64,000 bases of DNA from contig NZ_JACOPX010000015.1 of NCBI RefSeq assembly GCF_015461835.1, forward strand, positions 164,173 through 228,172. The letters are read 5' to 3'. The position numbers were made by a program, and so were the translations under genes. Positions 1-8,039 of the stretch are shown here, piece by piece. Below the pieces are notes generated by a model that was not told where the DNA came from, did no database searches, and worked only from the letters and a program-made list of their open reading frames with translations. Position 1 is the stretch's first letter. Each line of letters begins with the position of its first letter. The DNA comes from Pseudomonas neuropathica. Its GTDB lineage: Bacteria > Pseudomonadota > Gammaproteobacteria > Pseudomonadales > Pseudomonadaceae.

Positions 1-16
1 ACCAAGGATGATGCGC

Positions 17-517
17 ATGTCTCGCCGCTCGACCGCTTTTTTCAAGACGCTGACTGCGCTCACCGTACTGGTGCTGCTGGCCGGTTGCTCGTCGCTGTCG
101 CCGTACTCGAAAGTGACCAAGATCAACCTGAAGCTGACCGGCAGCGATCAGCTCAACCCGGACCTCAACGGTCGGCCGTCGCCGATCGTCGTGCGCCTGT
201 TCGAACTCAAGCACCCGGTGACCTTCGAGAACGCTGACTTCTTCAGCCTTTACGAACGCGCCAAGGAATCCCTCAACCCGGATCTGGTGGCCAGCGAAGA
301 ACTCGAGCTGCGCCCGGGTGAAACCGTGGAGATGAAGCTCAAGGTGGAAGAGGGCAGCCTTTATGTGGGCGTTCTCGCCGCTTACCGCGACTTGCCGGAC
401 ACCCAATGGCGCCACACCATTCAGATCACTCCGCTGGAAGTCACCGAAGTCGATCTGACTCTGGACCAGACCGGCATCCGCAACACCAATCAAGTGCTCG
501 CCAAGGCGGATGACTGA
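17..517 (+). CDS. tssJ: TssJ, T6SS outer-membrane lipoprotein
   Basis: TssJ anchors the T6SS membrane complex in the outer membrane and contacts the periplasmic end of TssM. The N-terminus is a lipoprotein signal: basic start, hydrophobic stretch and lipobox LAGC, with the lipidated Cys at residue 24 from this start. The remainder is a beta-sandwich-sized domain with the family-like segments PIVVRLFELK and FENADFFSLYE. Three ATGs lie in frame at 8, 11 and 17; AAGG at 4-7 abuts the first two, and the 9-nt spacing to 17 makes that the best start. The gene sits 2 nt before tssK. Promoter and earlier operon genes are outside the window. Family assignment is secure from motif plus gene order. Confidence 0.93.
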   Translation: MSRRSTAFFKTLTALTVLVLLAGCSSLSPYSKVTKINLKLTGSDQLNPDLNGRPSPIVVRLFELKHPVTFENADFFSLYERAKESLNPDLVASEELELRPGETVEMKLKVEEGSLYVGVLAAYRDLPDTQWRHTIQITPLEVTEVDLTLDQTGIRNTNQVLAKADD

Positions 518-519
518 TC

Positions 520-1851
520 ATGAATACCCATAAAGTCATTTGGCAGGAAGGCATGCTGCTGCGTCCGCAGCACTTCCAGCACAACGATCGTTATTACGAT
601 CACCAGATGAAAACCCGCACCCAATTGCTCGGTGGCTACACTTGGGGTTTCCTCAATCTGGAGATCGACTTGCAGTTCCTCAACATGGGCAAACTGGTGA
701 TCAGTGAAGCCTCGGGGATTCTGCCGGACGGCAGCCTGTTCGAACTCGGTGGCAACACTGAGCCGCTGGCGCTGGACGTACCGCCAAACACCGGCAACAC
801 GCCGATCTACCTGGCGCTGCCGCTGGTCACCGGCAACCACATCGAGTCGCGCCGTCCGGAGCAGTCCGACGTGCTCGCGCGTTACACCGCGTACGACGCC
901 GAAGTGGCCGACTCCAACGCCGGCGACGATTCCGCCAGCCAGGTCAGCTGCGGTCGCCCGGACTTCAAACTGTTGCTCGGCGAGCAGCAGAGCGATCAGG
1001 CCTACGTGAAACTGAAAATCTGCGACGTGCTCGACACCACGCCGGACGGCGTGATCAGCCTCGATCCGGACTTCGTGCCGACCTACATTCAGGCCCACGC
1101 TTCCAGCTATCTGCTGTCGTGCCTGAAAGAAGTCATCAGCATGCTCAACCACCGTGGCGACACGATTGCCGAGCGGATTCGCTCCAACGGCAAGGTTGGC
1201 GGCGCCGAAGTCGGCGACTTCATGATGCTGCAACTGATCAACCGCACCGAACTGCTGCTGCGCCACTACCTCGGCCTGGAGCAAGTGCACCCGGAAGAGT
1301 TGTACCGCACGCTGCTGACCATGCTCGGCGATCTGGCGACCTTTTCCGGCGAGAGCAAACGCCCGCGTCTGGACAGCCGCTACTCCCACGCCGATCAGGG
1401 CGGCAGCTTCCGCAAACTGATGGAAGCGATTCGTCAGGTGCTGTCGATGGTGCTCGAACAGCACGCCATCGAACTGATCCTGCAAGCACGTCAATACGGC
1501 ATCATCGTCTCGCCGTTGCACGACCACAAACTGCTCGGCTCGGCGTCGTTCGTGCTGGCAGCCAGTGCCAACTGCGACTCCGAAGAACTGCGCCACCGCT
1601 TGCCGGCGCACCTCAAGGTCGGCCCGGTGGAGCGTATCCGCCAACTGGTCAACCTGCACTTGCCGGGGATCAAGGTCAAACCGTTGCCGGTGGCCCCGCG
1701 GCAGATCGCGTTCCACTCGAACAAAACCTATTTCATCCTCGAACTCAGTTCCGAAGACCTGGCACAACTCGAGCGCTCCGGCGGGTTCGCGTTCCACGTG
1801 TCCGGCGAATTCGCCGAGCTTGAACTGAAATTCTGGGCCATCAGGAACTGA
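520..1851 (+). CDS. tssK: TssK, T6SS baseplate subunit
   Basis: TssK is the cytoplasmic adaptor that ties the T6SS baseplate (TssEFG) to the TssL/TssM membrane complex. The protein is 443 residues, the usual family length, and opens with the typical VIWQEGMLLRPQHFQ motif, followed by DHQMKTRTQ. The C-terminal domain carries PLPVAPRQIAFH and ends in LELKFWAIRN, both typical of TssK. It starts 2 nt after tssJ and ends 5 nt before tssL, so it is translated within one operon. Base composition is that of the host core, with strong C-ending codons. No truncation or odd residue is visible. Confidence 0.97.
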   Translation: MNTHKVIWQEGMLLRPQHFQHNDRYYDHQMKTRTQLLGGYTWGFLNLEIDLQFLNMGKLVISEASGILPDGSLFELGGNTEPLALDVPPNTGNTPIYLALPLVTGNHIESRRPEQSDVLARYTAYDAEVADSNAGDDSASQVSCGRPDFKLLLGEQQSDQAYVKLKICDVLDTTPDGVISLDPDFVPTYIQAHASSYLLSCLKEVISMLNHRGDTIAERIRSNGKVGGAEVGDFMMLQLINRTELLLRHYLGLEQVHPEELYRTLLTMLGDLATFSGESKRPRLDSRYSHADQGGSFRKLMEAIRQVLSMVLEQHAIELILQARQYGIIVSPLHDHKLLGSASFVLAASANCDSEELRHRLPAHLKVGPVERIRQLVNLHLPGIKVKPLPVAPRQIAFHSNKTYFILELSSEDLAQLERSGGFAFHVSGEFAELELKFWAIRN

Positions 1852-1856
1852 CCGAC

Positions 1857-2732
1857 ATGATCAAGGAAACGGATTACAACCAGGACGACAAAACCGTCCT
1901 GCTCGATCGTCAGGGCCACGGACCGGCATCGAGTCCGCTGACCGACTTCGCCGCGCCACCGCGTTTCGAGCAACTGGAAGAACGCATGATCTACGCCGCG
2001 CGCCTGCGCCCGGCCGAAGCGTTCAATATCAGCCTCAATTCGCTGGTGGCGGCCTCGTCCGAGCTGCTTTCGGAAGTGGTGCGCCTCAAGCACAGCGAAA
2101 CCCGCGAAGACTTGTACGCACTCAACGAGCGTCTGACTGCCGGGCTGAAATTGTTTGAAGTACGCGCCCTGCACAACGGCGCCGAAAGCAGCCAGGTGAT
2201 GGCCGCGCGTTACGTGCTCTGCACCGTGGTCGACGAAGCTGTCGTGACCACACCGTGGGGCAACGAAAGCGAGTGGTCGCAGATGAGCCTGCTGAGCAGC
2301 TTCCACAACGAAACCTTCGGTGGCGAGAAGTTCTTCCAGTTGCTCGATCGACTGTCGAAAAACCCGGTCAAGCACTTGCCGATGCTCGAGCTGATGTACC
2401 TGTGCCTGTCCCTCGGTTTCGAGGGCAAGTACCGCGTCCAGGCACGCGGCATGCTCGAACTCGAAGGCATCCGTGACGCCTTGTACCGGCAGATCCGTCA
2501 GTTGCGTGGCGACGTGCCGCGCGAGTTGTCGCCGCACTGGGAAGGCTTGAACGATCAGCGTCGCAACCTGGTGCGCATCGTGCCGGCGTGGATGGTGGTG
2601 TTGTTCACTTTCGTCTGTCTGGTGGTGATGTATTCGGGCTTCGCCTGGGTCTTGGGCGAGCAGCGCGACACCGTTCTGCAACCTTATCAGCCGCTTGATC
2701 CGGCCGCGGTGCAACCGCAGTCGCAGCCGTAA
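1857..2732 (+). CDS. tssL: TssL (DotU/IcmH), T6SS inner-membrane protein
   Basis: TssL is a tail-anchored inner-membrane protein that with TssM and TssJ forms the T6SS envelope complex and recruits TssK. The 291-residue protein has a cytoplasmic helical domain (about 30-235) with the DotU-like stretches YVLCTVVDEAV and MSLLSSFHNETFGGEKFF. One transmembrane helix follows at about 245-266, then a short Pro/Gln-rich periplasmic tail. It lacks the OmpA-like peptidoglycan-binding extension of some TssLs, so it belongs to the short class. It lies 5 nt after tssK and 13 nt before the chosen start of tssM. Confidence 0.95.
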   Translation: MIKETDYNQDDKTVLLDRQGHGPASSPLTDFAAPPRFEQLEERMIYAARLRPAEAFNISLNSLVAASSELLSEVVRLKHSETREDLYALNERLTAGLKLFEVRALHNGAESSQVMAARYVLCTVVDEAVVTTPWGNESEWSQMSLLSSFHNETFGGEKFFQLLDRLSKNPVKHLPMLELMYLCLSLGFEGKYRVQARGMLELEGIRDALYRQIRQLRGDVPRELSPHWEGLNDQRRNLVRIVPAWMVVLFTFVCLVVMYSGFAWVLGEQRDTVLQPYQPLDPAAVQPQSQP

Positions 2733-2745
2733 ACAGGGACGTGTG

Positions 2746-5700
2746 ATGAAAAAGTTTTTCAAGAAAGTCGGCGCCTTCCTGCGCCAGACCTGGGTCTGGA
2801 CCTTGCTGCTGGTGCTGTTCGTGGCGCTGCTGGTGTGGTTCGTCGGCCCGTTGTTGGCGGTTGATGACTACAAGTTCTGGGAGAGCGCGACCTCTCGCTT
2901 GCTGACCATCGCTGTGCTGTTCCTGATCTGGGGCCTGACCATGGTCTTCGTCAGCTGGCGCAGCGGTATCCGCAAGAAAGCCGAGGAAGAAAGCGAGGAC
3001 GGCCAGGACCGCATTCGCCGCGAAGAGCTGATCGACGAAGAACAGAAGGAGTTGAAGGCGCGCTTCAAAGACGCGCTGAAAACCCTGAAGACCTCGAGCC
3101 TGTATCGCGGCCGCAGCGAACGCTGGCGCAGTGACTTGCCGTGGTACTTGCTGATCGGTCCGCAGGCATCCGGCAAGACCAGCCTGCTGGACTTTTCCGG
3201 TCTGGAATTCCCGATCAACAAGATCGACCGCAAGCTGACCCGCGACACCCTCGGCACCCGTCATTGCGACTGGTACTTCGCCGACCACGGTGTGCTGATC
3301 GACACCGCCGGGCGCTACATGACCCAGCCTGACGCAGAAGTCGACGGCAGCGCCTGGACCACCTTGCTGGAGCTGCTGCGCAAGCGTCGTCGCGGGCGTC
3401 CGTTGAACGGCGTGTTGGTGACCATTCCGGTGGAAACCCTGCTCGGCGGCAGCGAACAGGACATCGATACCCTGGCGCGCCAGGTACGTGGTCGCCTGCA
3501 GGACGTGCATCAGAAACTGCACGTCGACGTGCCGGTGTATCTGGTCCTGAGCAAGGCTGACAAGCTGCTCGGCTTCGACGAGTTCTTCGATCAACTGACC
3601 CGCGAAGAAAGCGATCAAGTGCTCGGCACCAGTTTCCGCAAGGATCAGGTCGGCACTGACGTTGCTGTGCTGCGCAACGAGTTCGAAGAGCTGCTGCGTC
3701 GCCTCAACAGCCAAGTGATCATGCGCATGCACTCCGAGCGCGACACTCAGCGCCGTGGCCGCATCCTCGACTTCCCGCATCAACTGGGGCAGATCGGCGA
3801 GCGCCTGTGCCTGTTCGTCGACATGGCGTTCACCGGCAACCGCTATCAGCGGGCCACGCAACTGCGTGGTTTCTACCTGACCAGCGCGCCGCACCTGACT
3901 CAAGAGATGGATGCGACCACCGCCGGCATCGGCGCCAGCCTCGGCATGAGCGCCGGCGTGCTGCCGACCCTGCGCAGCGGTCGTTCGCGGTTCATCCATC
4001 ACTTGTTCAGCCAGGTGATTTTCCCAGAGGCCGATCTGGCCGGTCTGGACAAGCGCGAACGCAGCCGCATCCATTGGGGCCAGCGTGCGCTGTACGTCGG
4101 TGCACTGGCCTCGCTGGCACTGTTCGGTATGCTTTGGGCGGGCGGTTTCTCGGCCAACTACGAGCGTCTGGAAAACCTGCGCAACCTGGCGCAGAACTGG
4201 ACGCAGCAGCGCACGGCTTTGTCGCCGCGTGATGACGCCATGGGCGTGCTGAAAACCCTCGATACCAGCTACGCCGCGACGCAGGTGTTCCCGAAGAAGG
4301 GCGACGTGTCGTATCACGAGCGCGGCGGTCTGTATCAGGGTGAAGACGTCAATCCAGTGGTCAAAGAGGCTTACGAGCGCGAGCTTGAAAAGCAACTGCT
4401 GCCACGAGTGGCGACCATGCTCGAAGGGCAGATCCGCGCCAACATGAAGGACCGCGACCGCCTGCTCAACAGCCTGCGCGCGTACCTGATGTTGAACATG
4501 AAGGATCGTCGCGATGCCGCGTGGCTCAAGGACTGGGTCGCTACTGACTGGTCGACGCGCTATACCGGCAACACCGCCGTACAGAACGGTTTGAGTGCGC
4601 ACCTCGATCGCCTGCTGAAGCAGCCGTTTATCTACCCGCTGAACGACCAATTGGTCACTCAGGCGCGTCAGGTATTGCGCAGCGAATCACTGGCCACCGT
4701 GGTTTACCGCATGCTCCGCGAGCAGGCGCGCAACCTGCCGGACTATCGTTTCAGCCAACACCTCGGCCCACAAGGCTCGCTGTTTATCGGCACCGAATAC
4801 GTGATCCCGGGGTTCTACACGCAAACCGGTTATCAGCAGTATTTCTCGGTACAGGGTTCGGCGCTGGTCACCGACATCCTGCGTGACAACTGGGTACTGG
4901 GCGAGGGCGCCGGCATCAGCGACATGGACTTGCGTCGTCTGATGGTCGAGCTGGAGCAGTTGTACTTCCGCGACTACGCCAACTATTGGAGTGAAGCCGT
5001 AGGCCAGGTGGCCCTGCCGCCAATCAGCGACGCCGGTGAAGGCGCTGAGCAACTGGCGGGCCTGACTTCGGCCAACTCGCCGGTACTGGCGTTGCTCACC
5101 GAAGTGCGTGAGAACACCCGCTTCCAGGCCGCTGCAGATCCTGTCGAAGAAGCTGGCGACGCTGCTGATGCACTGGCCGGGCAGAAAGGCAAACTGGGTA
5201 AAGTCGGCAAACTGGCCTCTGCCGTGGCGGACAAGGCTTCGGCCCTGAACGTGGCGAAGACCCTGCCGGACACCGCGAAGAAGTCGCTGCAACGCCGCTT
5301 CGAACCGCTGCATCGTTTGCTCGATGACAACAACGGCCCGGCGGCGGACCTCACGCCTGCACTGAGCGCGCTCAACGACCTGCAACTGCAACTGGCCGGT
5401 CTGGCCCGTTCCAGCACGCCGGAACAAGCCGCGTTCGAAATGGCGAAAACCCGCATGAGCGGCCAGCGTGATGCGCTGACCAACCTGCGCAATGCCTCCG
5501 GTCGTCTGCCGCGTCCGCTCAGCGTGTGGTTCAACGTGCTGGCCGAAGACTCGTGGCGTCTGGTGCTTAACGATGCTTACCAGTACCTGAACGGCCGTTA
5601 TCAGAACGAGCTGTACAGCGTGTATGGCAAAACCATCAGCAAGCGTTATCCGTTCAGCGCCAGCAGCACCAGCGACGTAGCGATCAGCGATTTCCGTGAG

Positions 5701-6285
5701 TTCTTCCGCGCTCAAGGTACCGTCGACCGCTTCTTCGACAGCTACCTGCGTCCGTTCGTCAGCGGCGATCCGGGCAACTACCGCATGCGCAGCGTCGACG
5801 GTCACAGCCTGCCGGTGTCGAAAATGTATCTGGACCAGATGGCGGCGGCGCTGACGATTCGGCAGAGCTTCTTCTCGATCAACCCGGCCGAGCCGACCGT
5901 GCAGTTCAAACTGGAGCCGTACACCCTCGATCCGGCGGTCAGCCGTTCCGAGTTCAAGTTCGGCGACAAGACCATGGAATACCGCCACGGTCCGATCCTG
6001 CCAATGTCGTTCAAATGGCCGACCGATGCTGAAGACGGTCGCACCAGTCTGGTCATGGACAAAATGGCCGGGCGCCCGATCGGCATCGAGAAGAACTCCG
6101 GCCCATGGTCGCTGTTCCGCCTGTTCGACCTGATGCAGACCGAGTACCTGAGCGGTCGCGACGTGCTGGTGCTGAAAGCCGACGTAGGTGGCCTGCGCGC
6201 CAACTACCTGCTGACCAGCCAGCGCACGCCGAACCCGTTCGACATGGGCGTACTGCGCACCTTCCGTATGCCGGTGCAGCTCTGA
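2746..6285 (+). CDS. tssM: TssM (IcmF), T6SS inner-membrane core protein
   Basis: TssM spans the inner membrane and periplasm and is the scaffold of the T6SS envelope complex. From this start it has 1179 residues. Two N-terminal membrane helices (about 10-65) are followed by a cytoplasmic NTPase-like domain with Walker A GPQASGKT at 138-145 (Lys144) and DTAGRYMTQ as the likely Walker B region. A third helix follows HWGQRALYVGALASL at about 445-470, then a large periplasmic region ending in an IcmF C-terminal domain. The frame is open upstream to 2695, inside tssL, but ATG 2746 begins the basic MKKFFKKVG leader typical of TssM. The stop overlaps the next start (TGATG). The intact Walker A suggests ATP binding, which varies within this family. 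Confidence 0.97.
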   Translation: MKKFFKKVGAFLRQTWVWTLLLVLFVALLVWFVGPLLAVDDYKFWESATSRLLTIAVLFLIWGLTMVFVSWRSGIRKKAEEESEDGQDRIRREELIDEEQKELKARFKDALKTLKTSSLYRGRSERWRSDLPWYLLIGPQASGKTSLLDFSGLEFPINKIDRKLTRDTLGTRHCDWYFADHGVLIDTAGRYMTQPDAEVDGSAWTTLLELLRKRRRGRPLNGVLVTIPVETLLGGSEQDIDTLARQVRGRLQDVHQKLHVDVPVYLVLSKADKLLGFDEFFDQLTREESDQVLGTSFRKDQVGTDVAVLRNEFEELLRRLNSQVIMRMHSERDTQRRGRILDFPHQLGQIGERLCLFVDMAFTGNRYQRATQLRGFYLTSAPHLTQEMDATTAGIGASLGMSAGVLPTLRSGRSRFIHHLFSQVIFPEADLAGLDKRERSRIHWGQRALYVGALASLALFGMLWAGGFSANYERLENLRNLAQNWTQQRTALSPRDDAMGVLKTLDTSYAATQVFPKKGDVSYHERGGLYQGEDVNPVVKEAYERELEKQLLPRVATMLEGQIRANMKDRDRLLNSLRAYLMLNMKDRRDAAWLKDWVATDWSTRYTGNTAVQNGLSAHLDRLLKQPFIYPLNDQLVTQARQVLRSESLATVVYRMLREQARNLPDYRFSQHLGPQGSLFIGTEYVIPGFYTQTGYQQYFSVQGSALVTDILRDNWVLGEGAGISDMDLRRLMVELEQLYFRDYANYWSEAVGQVALPPISDAGEGAEQLAGLTSANSPVLALLTEVRENTRFQAAADPVEEAGDAADALAGQKGKLGKVGKLASAVADKASALNVAKTLPDTAKKSLQRRFEPLHRLLDDNNGPAADLTPALSALNDLQLQLAGLARSSTPEQAAFEMAKTRMSGQRDALTNLRNASGRLPRPLSVWFNVLAEDSWRLVLNDAYQYLNGRYQNELYSVYGKTISKRYPFSASSTSDVAISDFREFFRAQGTVDRFFDSYLRPFVSGDPGNYRMRSVDGHSLPVSKMYLDQMAAALTIRQSFFSINPAEPTVQFKLEPYTLDPAVSRSEFKFGDKTMEYRHGPILPMSFKWPTDAEDGRTSLVMDKMAGRPIGIEKNSGPWSLFRLFDLMQTEYLSGRDVLVLKADVGGLRANYLLTSQRTPNPFDMGVLRTFRMPVQL

Positions 6286-7013
6286 TGCTGGTGGCCAGTG
6301 CCTGGCGCAGCGCGGCGCGGACCGACCCGGGCAAGGTGCGGGCGCGCAACGAAGATGCCTTCCTCGACTCGCCACAGCAGGGGCTGTGGGTGGTCGCGGA
6401 CGGCATGGGCGGTCATCAGGGTGGCGACATCGCCAGCCAGTTGATCGTCGCCAGCCTGGCTGAACTGCCGCAACACGAGGACTTCGACGAACGCCTCAAA
6501 GCCATTCGCCAGTGCCTGCACTGGTTGAACCGGCGCTTGGGGCAGGAGTTGACGGTGACCGCCGGACGCCACGACAGCATCATGGGCAGCACCGTCGTGG
6601 CGCTGCTGGTGGAAGGTAATCGCGCGGCCTGCATCTGGGCCGGTGATAGCCGTTGTTACATGTGGCGCGGGCAGCGGCTGTATCAGCTGTCCAAGGATCA
6701 TTCGCTGCAACAGCAATTGATCGACGAGCAACAAATGAGCGTCGAACAAGCGGCGGCACACCCGGCGGCTCAGGCCTTGACCCGAGCCGTCGGCGCCGCC
6801 GAACAACTGACCCTGGATGTCCTCGAACTTGAGGTCTATCCGGGTGATGCGTTTTTGCTCTGCAGCGATGGTTTGTATCAGGGCCTGAGCAGCGATGCCC
6901 TCGGCAACGCCCTCAGCCTCAGCGCGCCGCACGTGGCGCTGGAACGTTTGTTCGACGGTGCCCTGCGTGGCGCCGCGCGCGACAACCTGACAGCCGTGGT
7001 GATCCGCCAATGA
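6285..7013 (+). CDS. stp1: PP2C-type Ser/Thr phosphatase of the T6SS (Stp1/PppA)
   Basis: This is a metal-dependent PP2C phosphatase that in T6SS loci opposes the partner kinase and so sets secretion activity. All PP2C motifs are present: RARNEDAF near the N-terminus, VVADGMGGHQGG with the metal-binding Asp39, WAGDSRCY, LLCSDGLY and DNLTAVVI near the end. The frame is open to 6105 inside tssM, but the ATG overlapping the tssM stop at 6285 gives a 242-residue protein beginning near the RNED motif, the usual layout. It overlaps the kinase start by 4 nt. The H2-T6SS of P. aeruginosa has the same phosphatase-kinase order after IcmF. Confidence 0.94.
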   Translation: MLVASAWRSAARTDPGKVRARNEDAFLDSPQQGLWVVADGMGGHQGGDIASQLIVASLAELPQHEDFDERLKAIRQCLHWLNRRLGQELTVTAGRHDSIMGSTVVALLVEGNRAACIWAGDSRCYMWRGQRLYQLSKDHSLQQQLIDEQQMSVEQAAAHPAAQALTRAVGAAEQLTLDVLELEVYPGDAFLLCSDGLYQGLSSDALGNALSLSAPHVALERLFDGALRGAARDNLTAVVIRQ

Positions 7014-8011
7014 CTGAAATCGAATCCTCAGTCGATGACTTGCTGATGAGCGAAGAACAGGCCAACAACCTGACCTACTTCGCCTTCGCCAAGGAAAACA
7101 AGGCAGAACCTTTGCTGGCGCCGACCAAGGCCAGCATCGGTGCACTGCCGGACGTACTCGCCGGTCGCTACCACCTCGAGCGCCTGCTCGGGGCCGGTGG
7201 CATGGGCGCCGTTTACCGGGCGCGGGATCTGCTGCACGAACAGTTCGGTGATCCCGATCCTTACATCGCGCTGAAAATCCTCAGCGAAGAATTTGCCGAA
7301 TCGCCGGACGCCAGTGCCTTGCTCTACAGCGAGTTCGCCCTGACCCGGCGCCTGCGCCACGACAACGTCGTGCGTGCACACACTTTTGAAGTCGACACCG
7401 ATTGCCAGCGGGCCTTCATCACCATGGAATACATGCGTGGCCTGACCCTGGACAAATTGCTCTGCGAGCGGCCCCTCGGCCTGCCGTGGCAAGAGCTGCG
7501 CGACATCGTCCTGCCGCTGCTCGACACGCTGGCCTACGCCCACGGTCGCGGCGTGCTGCACGGTGACATGAAACCGAGCAACGTCATGCTCAGCGAAGAC
7601 GGCTTGCGCCTGTTCGATTTCGGCCTCGGTCAGGCAGAGGAGGGCGTGATGCCCGGCCTGCCGCACCTGAGCCGCGAACGCTTCAACGCCTGGACCCCGG
7701 GCTACGCCGCCCCCGAACTGCTTGAGGGCCAACCGTTGTCGGCCAGCGCGGACGTGTACGGCGTGGCCTGCGTGATCTATGAACTGGCGGGCGGCAAACA
7801 CCCGTTCCGCCGCTTGCCCTCGACCCAGGCCCGCGACGAGCATCTGGAGCGCGAGCTGCAAGCACCGGCGAACTTACCGAAACACGGCTGGCCAGCGCTG
7901 CGAACCGCGCTGAGCTTCGACCCGGCAGAACGCAGCATCACTGCCCAACAATTGCGTGACGCCTTGGGCGCCACTTCGTCCTGGCTGCAACGTCTGCGAC
8001 TTCGGGCGTAA
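7010..8011 (+). CDS. stk1: Ser/Thr protein kinase of the T6SS (Stk1/PpkA, short form)
   Basis: This eukaryotic-type protein kinase likely acts in threonine-phosphorylation control of T6SS assembly. All core elements are intact: glycine loop GAGGMG at 61-66, catalytic Lys89 in ALKIL, catalytic loop HGDMKPSN at 184-191 (Asp186), metal-binding DFG at 203-205, and an APELL activation-segment end. It has 333 residues and no membrane helix or VWA domain after the kinase, unlike the long PpkA of H1-type systems; this short soluble form matches Stk1 of the H2 system. The HGD in place of HRD removes the Arg that links activation-loop phosphorylation to activity, so it may not need loop phosphorylation. 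It overlaps stp1 by 4 nt (ATGA). Confidence 0.93.
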   Translation: MTEIESSVDDLLMSEEQANNLTYFAFAKENKAEPLLAPTKASIGALPDVLAGRYHLERLLGAGGMGAVYRARDLLHEQFGDPDPYIALKILSEEFAESPDASALLYSEFALTRRLRHDNVVRAHTFEVDTDCQRAFITMEYMRGLTLDKLLCERPLGLPWQELRDIVLPLLDTLAYAHGRGVLHGDMKPSNVMLSEDGLRLFDFGLGQAEEGVMPGLPHLSRERFNAWTPGYAAPELLEGQPLSASADVYGVACVIYELAGGKHPFRRLPSTQARDEHLERELQAPANLPKHGWPALRTALSFDPAERSITAQQLRDALGATSSWLQRLRLRA

Positions 8012-8039
8012 CGGATGACATTCGAACAGGGAGCACTTT

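Noticed and set aside
2605..4650. 681-residue open frame on the minus strand
   Set aside because: Lies antisense to tssM in high-GC coding DNA; no ribosome site or family resemblance. It is a shadow of the real gene.
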